A DNA stretch of 64,000 bases from SZUA-35 sp963781035 (GCA_963781035.1 CAWAEN010000015.1:248001-312000); one strand, 5' to 3'. Positions 20,581 to 29,540 are shown, counted from the stretch's first letter. Numbers and translations: made by a program. Notes: a model not told the origin generated them from the letters alone.

Positions 20581-21156
20581 CTACATCCCCAGATAGGCCT
20601 TGGCGTTCTCGATGTACTGGCCGTGGCCCGGAGCGATCGACTTGAGGCGATAGCTCTTGACCCGCGTCGGCAGGTCCTCTGGAATCCCGGCTTCGAGGTG
20701 GTCACCCGGAATCAGCGAGCGTTCCTGCTCGAGGATGTACATGTACGAGCCGGCATCGGCATCGAGTGCCATGGCGATGACGCGGAACTCGGTGGCATCG
20801 ATCTTGTAGCCGTCGCCGATGACATCGTCTGCACCGTCGAAGCCGGCGGGAGCGACGAGCATCGCACCCGTCTTCTTCTTCAGAGCGACGGCGCCGGCCG
20901 CGTACTCGGGGCGGATGTCGGTCATGATGATCCAGCGAATCCGATCGCCGCCGCATCCACACACGACGTCGAGGTGCTCGACGTCGCCGGGTCCAGGATC
21001 GACGATCACGATCTCGTCGATGCCGATCAGATACGTGTTGAGACCCGGCTCGTCCTCGTCCTCACCCTTGTTGGCGATCCGCCGCACGAGCGGGCTGAGC
21101 GCACGGGCGACACCCGGTGTGATGGGTGGCGGTGGTGTTGGTTCTTCGATGGTCAT
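20581..21156 (-). CDS. metallo-beta-lactamase-fold protein lacking metal ligands
   Basis: 191 residues, intact. The framework of an MBL-fold hydrolase is clear: NTYLIGIDEIVIVDPGPGDV, IRWIIMTDIRPEYAAGAVAL, SLIPGDHLEAG and LKSIAPGHGQYIENAKAYLG. In active members the second segment reads T-H-x-H-x-D-H. Here it is T-D-I-R-P-E-Y, so all four residues are replaced, and the T-P-G-H of the middle region is also lost (VIAMALDADAGS). Only the Asp of GDH and the His of APGHG remain. The protein is therefore probably not a zinc hydrolase and may bind a ligand or partner. GGAGGAG lies upstream of the ATG. The FxsA gene reads into it, 28 bases upstream. Confidence 0.8.
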   Translation of the reverse strand: MTIEEPTPPPPITPGVARALSPLVRRIANKGEDEDEPGLNTYLIGIDEIVIVDPGPGDVEHLDVVCGCGGDRIRWIIMTDIRPEYAAGAVALKKKTGAMLVAPAGFDGADDVIGDGYKIDATEFRVIAMALDADAGSYMYILEQERSLIPGDHLEAGIPEDLPTRVKSYRLKSIAPGHGQYIENAKAYLGM

Positions 21157-21183
21157 CTGTGGTGTCTCCTCCGCAGCGAGACG

Positions 21184-21702
21184 TCAGCTGAGCTCGGCTC
21201 GAGACGACGGAGGACCGGCGTCGGTGTCGTCGACGATGTCGACATCCACCACGTCACGCCTGAACCCCATCGTCCCGCGGCCGAAGCGCAGGTTGGGCCG
21301 GATCCAGGGTTGGATCCGGTGTAGAACGACCGGGCGAGCGAGCGCACGCACCGGGGGAAGAAGCAGCAAGAGACCGGCCACGCCCGTGACGAGCCCAGGG
21401 ATGATCATCAGCAGGGCGCCGAAGCTGACCATGGCCCGGTCGGCTGTGCGAGATTCGTCGATCGGGGTGTCGGCGAAGCGGTCGCCGGCGAGGTGATCGA
21501 GACCCGAGTTGTGGACCGCAGCTGCAACCGACGACTCGACGAGGGAGGCAGCAGCCCGCCGGAACACGACGATGCCGGCCACGGTCAGCAGGATGAGAGC
21601 GAGGGCAACGGACTGCCCGCCGATGACATGCGCCAGCTGAGTCGCGGCAAGGTACTCGATCGCCACGATGGCGAAGGCAGCAACAGCGGGACGCGACAAC
21701 AT
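21184..21702 (-). CDS. FxsA family membrane protein
   Basis: 172 residues, intact. Three to four membrane segments: residues 5-25, 30-47 and 90-120, with the family-typical LLMIIPGLVTGVAGLLLLLP and PPVRALARPVV. A charged cytoplasmic tail holds GRGTMGFRRDVVDVDIVDDT, also common in FxsA proteins. E. coli FxsA modulates exclusion of phage T7; the role in actinobacteria is not known. TAGACT lies eight bases before the ATG, and the selA promoter faces the other way. It probably forms an operon with the metal-less MBL-fold gene. Confidence 0.88.
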   Translation of the reverse strand: MLSRPAVAAFAIVAIEYLAATQLAHVIGGQSVALALILLTVAGIVVFRRAAASLVESSVAAAVHNSGLDHLAGDRFADTPIDESRTADRAMVSFGALLMIIPGLVTGVAGLLLLLPPVRALARPVVLHRIQPWIRPNLRFGRGTMGFRRDVVDVDIVDDTDAGPPSSRAELS

Positions 21703-21710
21703 GGCCCTTC

Positions 21711-21716
21711 AGTCTA
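21711..21716 (-). promoter_or_regulatory. -10 hexamer for fxsA
   Basis: TAGACT on the minus strand, eight bases before the ATG at 21702. Confidence 0.45.
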
Positions 21717-21748
21717 CCGGGCACCCATCCGAGCCAGACGGCGTCGCA

Positions 21749-21754
21749 TATCCT
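21749..21754 (+). promoter_or_regulatory. -10 hexamer for selA
   Basis: TATCCT, six bases before the GTG at 21761; this supports that GTG over an in-frame start 31 codons upstream. Confidence 0.6.
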
Positions 21755-21760
21755 CGACCT

Positions 21761-23044
21761 GTGCCTGCCGAACATCCACCGTCTGTTGATGCGCTTGCCC
21801 GCTCCATCACGGGCGTAGATCTTCCGCCACCGCTGCGGGTGCGCGCCGCTCGGGAGGCGATCGCGGCCGGCGCGGCAGACCAGGTCGACCAGATCGCCCG
21901 TCGGATCGAACGCGAGTTGTTGACACCGGTCGTGAATGCCACCGGTGTGCTGCTGCACACGAATCTCGGCCGGGCACCGATCAGCCATGTCTCGGCGGCA
22001 ACGGCCCAGAACCTCGAACTCGACCTCGAGACCGGGAAACGGGGAAGCCGGCAGACCGGGGTCGGTTCTCTGCTGGCAACTGCATGCGGGGCCGAGGCGG
22101 CGCTCGTGGTCAACAACTGCTCGGCCGGCCTCCTGCTGGTGCTGTCCGCGCTCGCCACCGGCCGCGGCGTCGCGGTGAGCCGCGGCGAACTCGTCGAGAT
22201 CGGCGGAGGCTTCCGAGTACCAGACGTCATGGCCCAGTCAGGCGCAGACCTCGTCGAGGTGGGCACGACCAACCGGACTCGTCTGTCCGACTTCGCCCGT
22301 GCTGCGGCCGACCACGATCTCGCGTTGACCCTGCACGTCCACCAGTCGAACTACCGGATCGTCGGCTTCACCGAGACCGTCACCGTTGCCGCACTCGCCA
22401 CCCTCGACGTACCCGTGGTCGCCGACATCGGTTCCGGCCTGCTCGACGCCGCATGCCCGTGGCTCGACGGGACACCGCCGGCGTGGCTGGCCGACGAGCC
22501 GGCAGCGAAGCAGACCCTCGCCGCCGGCGCTTCGCTCGTGGTCTTCAGCGGAGACAAGCTGCTCGGCGGCCCCCAGGCCGGCATCATCGCCGGGGACGCC
22601 GAGTTGGTTCGTCGTTGCGCCGCCCATCCGCTGGCCCGTGCCGTTCGTCCCGGCGGCCTCGTGATGGGCGCGCTGCAGGCCACAGCGCTCGCCTATCTGC
22701 GCCGGGACGGCGACGCCATCCCGTTCTGGCGGATGGCGGCCGCCCCGGTCGACTCGTTGCGAGCCCGAGCTGAGACCATCCTCGACGCGCTTCCTGCGAC
22801 CGTGCCGCTCGTCTCGATCGTCGACACCGAAGCCGTGCCCGGCGGGGGGACTCTGCCGACAGTCACGATCCCGAGCGTCGGGATCCGGATCGTCGGCGAC
22901 CATCTCGACACTCTGCGAGCTCGCGACTTCCCGGTCATCGGACGAGTGATCGACGATCACACCGTGCTCGATCTTCGCTCCGTCGCTCCGGAACAGGATG
23001 ACGAACTGATCGCAGCGGTCGCCGTTCTGGTCGACCGCTCGTGA
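21761..23044 (+). CDS. selA: L-seryl-tRNA(Sec) selenium transferase
   Basis: Converts Ser-tRNA(Sec) to Sec-tRNA(Sec) using selenophosphate; PLP-dependent and cytoplasmic. 427 residues from the GTG, somewhat shorter than the E. coli enzyme but complete. Seen: TPVVNATGVLLHTNLGRAPI, GKRGSRQTGVGSLLATACGA, VNNCSAGLLLVLSALATGRG, SRGELVEIGGGFRVPDVMAQ, VVADIGSGLLDA and VVFSGDKLLGGPQAGIIAG, where the Lys is the PLP ligand. The frame is intact. The selB start overlaps its stop (GTGA), giving a selAB operon. No selC tRNA or selD gene is visible in this window. Confidence 0.95.
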   Translation: MPAEHPPSVDALARSITGVDLPPPLRVRAAREAIAAGAADQVDQIARRIERELLTPVVNATGVLLHTNLGRAPISHVSAATAQNLELDLETGKRGSRQTGVGSLLATACGAEAALVVNNCSAGLLLVLSALATGRGVAVSRGELVEIGGGFRVPDVMAQSGADLVEVGTTNRTRLSDFARAAADHDLALTLHVHQSNYRIVGFTETVTVAALATLDVPVVADIGSGLLDAACPWLDGTPPAWLADEPAAKQTLAAGASLVVFSGDKLLGGPQAGIIAGDAELVRRCAAHPLARAVRPGGLVMGALQATALAYLRRDGDAIPFWRMAAAPVDSLRARAETILDALPATVPLVSIVDTEAVPGGGTLPTVTIPSVGIRIVGDHLDTLRARDFPVIGRVIDDHTVLDLRSVAPEQDDELIAAVAVLVDRS

Positions 23045-24757
23045 CGGTCATCGCCACGGCCGGGCACGTCGACCACGGCAAGTCGACCCTCGTCCGCGCA
23101 CTCACGGGAATCGACCCGGACCGCCTGGCCGAGGAGAAGGCTCGAGGCCTCACCATCGATCTCGGATTCGCCAATCTCGACCTCCCGTCTGGTCGCGAAC
23201 TGTCCTTCATCGACGTTCCCGGCCACATCCGATTCCTCCGCAACATGCTCGCCGGCGTCGGTGCCGTCGAGGGCTGCCTCTTCGTCGTTGCCGCCACCGA
23301 GGGGTGGAAGCCACAGTCAGAGGAGCACCTCCGGATCCTGGATCTCCTCGGCATCCAACACGGCGTCGTCGCGCTGACGAAGATCGATCAGGTCGACGAC
23401 GACCTGCTCGAATTGGCCCAACTCGACGTGGCCGAACACGTCGAGGGCACCTTCCTCGAAGGAGCGCCCGTGGTCCCGGTTGCGGCGACCGAAGGGCACG
23501 GACTCAGCACACTCGGACGGGCGCTCGACGATCTGATCGAACGGATGGGAGAACCGACCGACCACGCCCGCCCACGCCTGTGGGTCGACCGGGCCTTCGC
23601 CCCGGCGGGCGCGGGCACGGTGGTCACCGGCACACTCACCGGCGGTTCGCTCGCCACCAACGACGTGATGTCGGTCCTCCCCGGCCGAGGCTGAGGCGCG
23701 GGTGAGAGGACTCCAATCCCACCATCGAGATGCCGACACCGTGCCCGCAGGCAATCGTGTCGCCGTCAATCTCACCGGAATCAGCCACCATGACCTCGGC
23801 CGGGGGTCCGTGCTCGTGAGAGCCGAACAGTGGCACCAGTCCAGGATGCTCGACGCCGAGCTCCGGGTGCTGCCATCGCTCAGTCACGAGGTCGGCCGAC
23901 GTGGCGCCTACGCCGTGTATTTCGGATCAGGTGAGTTCCCGGCCAGAGTGCGAGTACTCGGCACCAACACCCTTGCTCCCGGATCGACCGGATCAGTCAG
24001 AATCCACCTCGAGCGCCCTTTGCCACTCGTCCCGGGCGACCGTTTCATCCTCCGGGAGAGCGGCCGGGACGAAACGATCGGAGGCGGCGAAGTCCTCGAC
24101 GTCGAGCCAACGCTGCCCGCCTCCAGGGCTCGCCCCGACCGGTCCATCGAGCGCCTCGTGGCCGAACGAGGCTGGGTGCGAGCCGACCATCTGACACGGT
24201 TGGTCGGCCACCACGTGCCGGCGACTGTCGAAGGATGGGTCGTGGCTCCTGAAGCACTGACCTCGATGCAGGTCCAACTCGTCGAGCGGATCCAGGCTGC
24301 CGACGCGCTCGGTCTCGACCTCGCTTCACTCGACGATCGGGAACGAGCGGCGATCGAGTCCATCGACGACATCGAGATCTCGGCCGGCCGGGCCACCCTC
24401 GGCGTGCCGGACGATCCCCTCGCCGATCACCCGTGGCTGGCTCTGCTGGTTGCCAACCGGTTCACTCCTCCCCCGCCCGACGACATCGATCGCGGTGAGG
24501 TCCGGGAACTGGTCAGACGGGGCACCGTGATCGAGCAGGACGGTGTGTACTTCGCCGCCAGCGCGCTCGAGGAGGCCGCCGGGCTCCTCGCGACGAAACT
24601 TCGCGGCTCCGACGGGATCACGGTGGCGGAGGTCCGTGACCTACTCGGCACGTCACGCAAGTACGTGCTGCCGATCCTCAACTACTTCGACAACAACGGC
24701 ATCACTCGCCGTCGCGACGATCTGCGCATCGCCGGCCCGCGGCTGCCAGAGCTCTGA
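23041..24757 (+). CDS. selB: selenocysteine-specific elongation factor, one frameshift
   Basis: Delivers Sec-tRNA to ribosomes at UGA codons with a SECIS element. About 572 residues. The GTPase domain is complete: TAGHVDHGKSTLVRALTG (P-loop), SFIDVPGHIRFLRNMLAG and ALTKIDQVDD. Domains 2-3 include APAGAGTVVTGTLTGGSL, and after an indel near 23690, VPAGNRVAVNLTGI and LVPGDRFILRESGRDETIGG. The C-terminal winged helices that read the SECIS end in DLLGTSRKYVLPILNYFDNN with GITRRRDD. The GTG start overlaps the selA stop, so translation is coupled. It is short by about 40 residues against E. coli SelB, within the range of the family. Confidence 0.94.
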
Positions 24758-24778
24758 ACCGCCGGCCTGAAGTGTTCT

Positions 24779-25039
24779 TCAGTTGTTGCGGGCCTGGAAC
24801 TGCTCGCGACGCTCGGCCTCGGTGCTGCCACCCCAGATGCCGTGCTGCTCACGAATGGTGAGGGCGTACTCGAGGCAATCGATCCTGACGGAGCATTCCT
24901 GGCAGATCTCCTTCGCCCGCTCCTCACGCATGCGTTTCTCGGATCGACGCTCGATGCGGGGAGGCGGAAAGAAGATGATCTGGTTCGGGCCGCGGCAAGC
25001 GGCCCGTTGTTGCCAATCCGCGACTTGCTGCATGGTCAT
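24779..25039 (-). CDS. WhiB family iron-sulphur transcription factor
   Basis: 86 residues, intact. Four Cys that bind a [4Fe-4S] cluster: one in AACRGP, then CQECSVRIDC giving C-x2-C-x5-C. The glycine turn GIWGG follows, with a basic C-terminal tail. WhiB proteins sense redox state or NO and act with sigma factors. The neighbourhood (ArsA-type ATPase pair close by) matches the WhiB4 locus of mycobacteria (Rv3681c beside Rv3679-Rv3680), so a WhiB4-like role is plausible. The start at 25039 has GAAGG about eleven bases upstream; an ATG two codons later is possible. A short hairpin (CTGAAG/CTTCAG) overlaps its stop, facing selB. Confidence 0.93.
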   Translation of the reverse strand: MTMQQVADWQQRAACRGPNQIIFFPPPRIERRSEKRMREERAKEICQECSVRIDCLEYALTIREQHGIWGGSTEAERREQFQARNN

Positions 25040-25117
25040 GGAATCACGCCTTCCTAGTGCGAAAGGCCCACAATCCCAGATTGTGACGGATAGCACAAGA
25101 CCCAATTTGCGATCGGG

Positions 25118-26479
25118 TCAACTCCGCTCTCGATAGTCCTTGGCGCCGCCCTCTTCCGGTTCGACCTCCAACACCAGTCGATCGATCCCGACGACCCGCA
25201 CCCGGTCGCCGGCAACGAGCGGTGTGGCCCGATTGGTGACGGCTCTCCACGGAGCTTCGTTGATCTGCACCATTCCATCGGGCGACAGCTCCGTCATGGC
25301 GATTCCCATGGTCCCGATCATCCAACCTCGACCGATCGTCGGAGTCGAAAAACGAGTACGAACCATCGACGGCATACCGGAATAGGCGTAGAGCGCTGCC
25401 CCGACGATGCCGAACCCGATCGTGACCCACGACATCGACAGACCGTCGTAGAGAAACAGCGTGCCCAGCGGTGAAGAAGACCATGCCGACGGCGGTGTAG
25501 AACCGCGGGATGTTGGTCTGGATGTCGACGGCAAACGCCAGGATCGAGACCACCAGGAGGATCAGTCCGATCGGACGAACCGGCAACACGCCGAGTCCAT
25601 AGCTGCCGAGACCGAACAGACCGGCGGCGATCACTCCGGCGACACCGACGCCTGCGGTGAAGAGCTCGAACACCAACAGCATCAGACCGCCGGCAAAGAA
25701 CAGATAGGCGACTTCGGGGCTGGCGGCGGTGTGGAACAGTTGTCCCGACAGGGTCAGTTGCCGGAACTGCGCTTGACCGAGCTGCGCCGGATCGTCCTCG
25801 GATGGCGTCGGGGCCTGGAAGCCGGCGACGTTCCGGACGAATTCTCGCAACACCGAGTTCGACTCGATCGAGCGTTCCAGCGCGCTCGTCGCTCTCGGGA
25901 TTGTTCAACCGGTCGCCTGCATCGGGGGCGATCCCGAGCTCGATCACCTCGCGAGCACCGATCGTCGCGTTCTGAAGGCGTTCGGTCGCCGAGCCGAAGG
26001 CAGCGTCGAAGTCGCTCGACGGCAGACGCTCGGCACCGGAGTCGCCGATCTGGGATCCGGCGGCTACGCCGATCACGTCCATCACACCCAACAGCTCGGC
26101 AGCCCCGCCGAATGCAACAGCACCGCTGGGACCGACCCAGCCGAGCGTCTGGAGGTCGGTGTCCCGAAACCGCTCCGCCAACTCGAGGTAGCGCTCGTCG
26201 TCGAGCACACTCGCCTTGGAGTCGATCTGCAGGAGAACGGCCAGCGCGCCGTCGGCCTCAGCAGCATCGAGTTCGTCGATCAAGAAGTCGAACATCACGG
26301 GGTCGATCAGACCCGAGACCTCGAGGATGCGGATCTGACCGGCAGGAGCTCTGGTCGGCCTCGCCAGGGTCGGACTGTGCCGACACGGATGTGCCGAAGG
26401 TCATCAGTCCGGTCCCGACGACGACCAACAGCACCGCTAGCCTCTTGCGGAGTGACCGCCGTTGACTTCTTTTCTGCAT
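25118..26479 (-). CDS. NfeD family membrane protein with ClpP-like domain, several frameshifts
   Basis: About 450 residues. A signal peptide (KRLAVLLVVVGTGLMTFGTS) is followed by a ClpP-like domain (LDAAEADGALAVLLQIDSKA, LGWVGPSGAVAFGGAAELLG, IGVAAGSQIGDSG), then several membrane segments (VAYLFFAGGLMLLVFELFTA, PIGLILLVVSILAF) and a C-terminal NfeD OB-fold (GDRVRVVGIDRLVLEVEPEE). In active NfeD proteases the nucleophilic Ser sits in an A-S-A-G motif; the aligned segment here is AFGG, so the protease may be inactive. Frameshifts lie near 26345, 25890 and 25460. The start at 26479 overlaps the divergent arsA1 start by 29 bases. Confidence 0.8.
26437..26442 (+). promoter_or_regulatory. -10 hexamer for arsA1
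   Basis: TAGCCT, eight bases before the GTG at 26451. It lies inside the NfeD coding region. Confidence 0.45.
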
Positions 26480-27394
26480 CGAGAGTCCTGATCGTTGCCG
26501 GCAAAGGGGGCGTGGGCAAGACAACGGTAGGGGCAACGGTCGGCATCGCGGCTGCTCGGGCCGGTCTTGCGGACTCATGTGGTCGAACTCGAGGGACGCA
26601 GCAATCTCGGAATCCCCTTCGGCGTCGACAAGCTCGGGAGCAAGCCGACCATCCTGATCGAGGAACACGACAACGGCGGCCTGCTGCGCGGAAGCCGCTT
26701 GACCCCGGACCAGGCGCTCGGCGACTACCTGGTCGACCATGGCCTGAGAATCGGTGGACGGCTGGCCAAGATGAGCGCGATCGAGCTCGTCACGACGACC
26801 GCTCCGGGGATCCGGGATCTGCTCACGCTCGGCAAGATCCGTTCGCTGGAGGAGTCACGACGACGACGATCTGATCGTGGTCGACGCACCGGCGGCCGGT
26901 CACGCCGTGTCGTTCCTCCGAGCCGCCGCCGGCATGGCGGCGTCGGCGCCGAGCGGGCCGATTCGCGACCAGGCCGACCACGCCCTGGCCATGCTCGCAT
27001 CACGGGCGCGATGCCGTTTGATGCTCGTCACCATCCCGGAAGAAACACCGGTCACCGAGCTCGTCGAGACCGCTTTCAGAGTCAAGGACGAGGTCCACGT
27101 CCACCTCGCTCCTGTCGTGGTGAACAGTGTCTGGCCCGAGATCCGGGGCCTCGAGAAGGCAGCCAGGGAAACGGGGAAACGGGCCAGCGATGCTCGAGCG
27201 AATCGCCGGTCCGCCGCCGCCTACCGAATGGCCAGGCAAGAGCAACAACGGTTGCGAGATCGAACGGCTGGCGATCCGATCTCCCGCTGCCCCAGATCGA
27301 GTTGCCGTTCGTGTTCACGACCGACCTCGGCCGCGCCGATCTCGATGCGTTGGCCGCCACGTTCACCGACCAGATCGAGGCGATTGATCAATGA
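26451..27394 (+). CDS. ArsA-type ATPase, first of a pair, several frameshifts
   Basis: A deviant Walker A ATPase of the ArsA/Get3 family, about 315 residues. Seen: RVLIVAGKGGVGKTTVGATV at the N-terminus, HVVELEGRSNLGIPFG, LIVVDAPAAGHAVSFLRAAA (switch II region) and a C-terminal LPFVFTTDLGRADLDALAAT. Frameshifts near 26575, 26865 and 27250 split it. With the next gene it matches the mycobacterial pair Rv3679-Rv3680, which is also linked to a WhiB gene. In mycobacteria the pair affects tolerance of reactive metabolites; the substrate is not known. Leaderless start with TAGCCT upstream. Confidence 0.87.
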
Positions 27395-27443
27395 GCGCCG
27401 TCGATGGAATCGACCAAATGATCCCCCTCGAAAGAATCCACCG

Positions 27444-28538
27444 ATGAGCACCGACTCCCCCGATCCACTCTCTGTGCTCGACTCGAGCCCCGTGGTCCTG
27501 TGCCTCGGCCCCGGCGGGGTCGGCAAGACCACCACCGCGGCCGCCCTCGCCGTCGCTGCCGCCCAAGCGGGGAAGCGGGCAGTGGTCCTGACGATCGACC
27601 CGGCCCGTCGACTCGCCGACGCCATGGGTCTGTCAGCCGCCGGCGGGAAGACGCTCGACAACAGCGCACGCCGAGTCGATGGACCGTGGCCCGGTGAGCT
27701 CTGGGCGTCGATGCTCGACCCAGCAGCGACGTTCGACGACCTGATCCACGAACACGCGTCGACGACAGTTCAGGCGGACCGCATCATCGGCAATCGTCTC
27801 TACCAGAACTTGACCACCAGTCTGTCCGGGACCAACGAATACATGGCGGCAGAGCGGCTGCGAAGCCTGCATCTCGATGACCGTTTCGACGTCGTGATCG
27901 TGGACACGCCACCGTCCAAACACGCCTTCGACTTCCTCGACAGCCCCGCTCGTCTGACCCGCTTCTTCAATCATCGCCTCTACAAGTCCGTTCTTGCTCC
28001 GCGACGCGGCTTGCTGAAGGCGATGAACACGGCGACCAACCTCATGATGCGGGCGCTGAGCCGGATCGTGGGCGCCTCGTTCGTCGAAGACGTGATCGAC
28101 TTCTTCGATGCGTTCGAGGGCATCGACCGCGGGTTTTCGAAGCGGGCGGGCGAGGTTTCCGAACTGCTCGTCGACCCGTCGACGGCCTATGTGGTCGTGA
28201 GTGCTGCCCGCCACGACCCGCTCCGGGAGGCCACCTGGATCGGTGCGAGCTTCCGCGACCGGAAGCGGCGGGTCGCGCTCCTGGTCGTCAATCGCTTGAC
28301 GCCGTCATTCGACCCACCGGGCGAGGAGTTCAAGACCCACGCTGCGGCACAGAAGAACCTGCGTCAGCTGAATGCACTCGCCGAAGCCGAACGACATGCG
28401 ATCGCCGATCTGGCTGCGACCATCGAGGCGGAGGCAATTGCGCTCGTGATCGAAGAACCGAACACCGTCACCGACATCGCGGGCGTCACGAGCATCGCGG
28501 CCCAACTCCGAGGCGCTGCGCCGACCATGGTCGGCTGA
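27444..28538 (+). CDS. ArsA-type ATPase, second of a pair
   Basis: 364 residues, intact from its ATG. VVLCLGPGGVGKTTTAAALA is the deviant Walker A, VVLTIDPARRLADAMGL the strand after it, VVIVDTPPSKHAFDFLDSPA the switch II region, and VALLVVNRLTP the late nucleotide-binding strand. Two ATPases probably form a hetero-dimer, as proposed for the mycobacterial pair. The ATG overlaps the stop of an 18-codon frame that in turn overlaps the arsA1 stop (see findings). The true start may lie at 27391 if one base is missing here. Confidence 0.93.
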   Translation: MSTDSPDPLSVLDSSPVVLCLGPGGVGKTTTAAALAVAAAQAGKRAVVLTIDPARRLADAMGLSAAGGKTLDNSARRVDGPWPGELWASMLDPAATFDDLIHEHASTTVQADRIIGNRLYQNLTTSLSGTNEYMAAERLRSLHLDDRFDVVIVDTPPSKHAFDFLDSPARLTRFFNHRLYKSVLAPRRGLLKAMNTATNLMMRALSRIVGASFVEDVIDFFDAFEGIDRGFSKRAGEVSELLVDPSTAYVVVSAARHDPLREATWIGASFRDRKRRVALLVVNRLTPSFDPPGEEFKTHAAAQKNLRQLNALAEAERHAIADLAATIEAEAIALVIEEPNTVTDIAGVTSIAAQLRGAAPTMVG

Positions 28539-28551
28539 GCGATGCGTTTGC

Positions 28552-28905
28552 TCAGCTGGCTTCGGCCTGCTGCTCGTCCAGAGCTTCGACGCCGTCTTCG
28601 AGGCTTTCGGTGACCGGTACGATCCGGTCGAATCCCGTGGTGTGGAGCAGACGGATCAATGCCGGACGATCACAACTCACCGCGACCGCGCCTTCGGCTT
28701 CGCGCACCTTGCGAATGCCACCGATCAGCGCACCGAGCCCCGCGGAGTCCATGAAGGGGACGTCGGAGAGGTCGATCAGCAGCCGCTCGGATTCGGCCAG
28801 ATTCGTGAGCGCCTCACGAAACGAACCGACTGTGTAGGCATCGATCTCACCCGATGGGCGACACAGCGTGTAGTCGTCAGTTTGTTCGATGTGGATTTCG
28901 AGCAC
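28552..28905 (-). CDS. STAS-domain anti-sigma factor antagonist
   Basis: 117 residues, intact, consisting of one STAS domain. CRPSGEIDAYTVGSFREALT is the N-terminal beta-alpha unit, and LIDLSDVPFMDSAGLGALIG contains the phosphorylatable Ser in the D-S-A-G-L-G loop. Such proteins release sigma factors by binding their anti-sigma kinases. The kinase partner is not in this window. The GTG start at 28905 is supported by GAGGGA seven bases upstream. It is divergent from the lone receiver-domain gene. Confidence 0.9.
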   Translation of the reverse strand: MLEIHIEQTDDYTLCRPSGEIDAYTVGSFREALTNLAESERLLIDLSDVPFMDSAGLGALIGGIRKVREAEGAVAVSCDRPALIRLLHTTGFDRIVPVTESLEDGVEALDEQQAEAS

Positions 28906-29006
28906 GGGTGGTCCCTCACAGAACGGTGGAGATCGAGACGGCAATGCTATCGCCTCGGGGTGAGCGCCGTTCCACGGGCAGGTTCCTCGGGCACGATTCA
29001 GAGGGC

Positions 29007-29012
29007 TACGCT
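29007..29012 (+). promoter_or_regulatory. -10 hexamer for the receiver-domain gene
   Basis: TACGCT, seven bases before the GTG at 29020. Confidence 0.5.
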
Positions 29013-29019
29013 CCCCGTC

Positions 29020-29422
29020 GTGAACGGAATCCTTCTTGCCACCGACTCCGATGCTGTGTTCAACGAGGTCGATGCTTCGCTCGGCACCGCCGACGTCACC
29101 GTCTCCCGCGTGCGAGCCGGCAGCCACGTCCTTGCCGGCCGTACGGGAGTTGAATCCTGCACTGGTGTTGCTCGATCTCCAGATCGGCAACATGGGTGGT
29201 GTGGCCACGTCGCTCGCCATCAAACAGGAGGTCGGAGCCGGGCGTCTCGAGAATCGGCCCGTTGCGCTGTTGCTCGACCGGGCGGCCGACGTGTTTCTCG
29301 GCCATGGCTCCGAGGCAGACGGTTGGTTGATCAAGCCGTTGGATCCCCTGCGACTCCGCCGCCTTGCGTCGCAGCTTCTTGCCGGCGAGTCGCTTTTCGA
29401 GGGCATTTCCGCCTCGGCCTGA
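29020..29422 (+). CDS. single-domain response regulator receiver-like protein, one frameshift
   Basis: About 134 residues, one receiver-like fold without output domain. NGILLATDSDAVFNEVDASL is strand 1 with the acidic pocket, LNPALVLLDLQIGNMGG carries the candidate phospho-acceptor Asp, VALLLDRAADVFLGHGSEAD strand 4, and WLIKPLDPLRLRRLA the conserved Lys-Pro. An indel near 29147 joins the frames. It may signal to a partner protein; the divergent STAS gene is the nearest candidate (inference). Confidence 0.72.
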
Positions 29423-29449
29423 GATAACCTCTCGAGTTCGAAATACAAA

Positions 29450-29526
29450 CGGGTTGTGGCGCAGCTTGGTAGCGCGCCTCGTTCGGGACGAGGAGGTCGG
29501 GAGTTCAAATCTCCCCAACCCGACCA
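29450..29526 (+). tRNA. tRNA-Pro (anticodon CGG)
   Basis: 77 bases including the encoded CCA. Acceptor stem CGGGTTG with CAACCCG, D arm GCGC-AGCTTGGTA-GCGC, anticodon arm CCTCG-TTCGGGA-CGAGG with CGG at 29484-29486, T arm GGGAG-TTCAAAT-CTCCC, discriminator A then CCA. It reads CCG proline codons, frequent in this GC-rich genome. Confidence 0.97.
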
Positions 29527-29540
29527 CACAGAGCAGCAAG

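Noticed and set aside
19545..20705. Open frame of 386 codons on the minus strand opposite the membrane helix protein
   Set aside because: Very His/Asp/Glu-rich antisense frame, and it runs through a strong terminator hairpin.
23690..23700. In-frame TGA in selB as a selenocysteine codon
   Set aside because: The sequence after the TGA in that frame is not SelB-like, while removing one G restores the family sequence; this is an indel, not a Sec codon.
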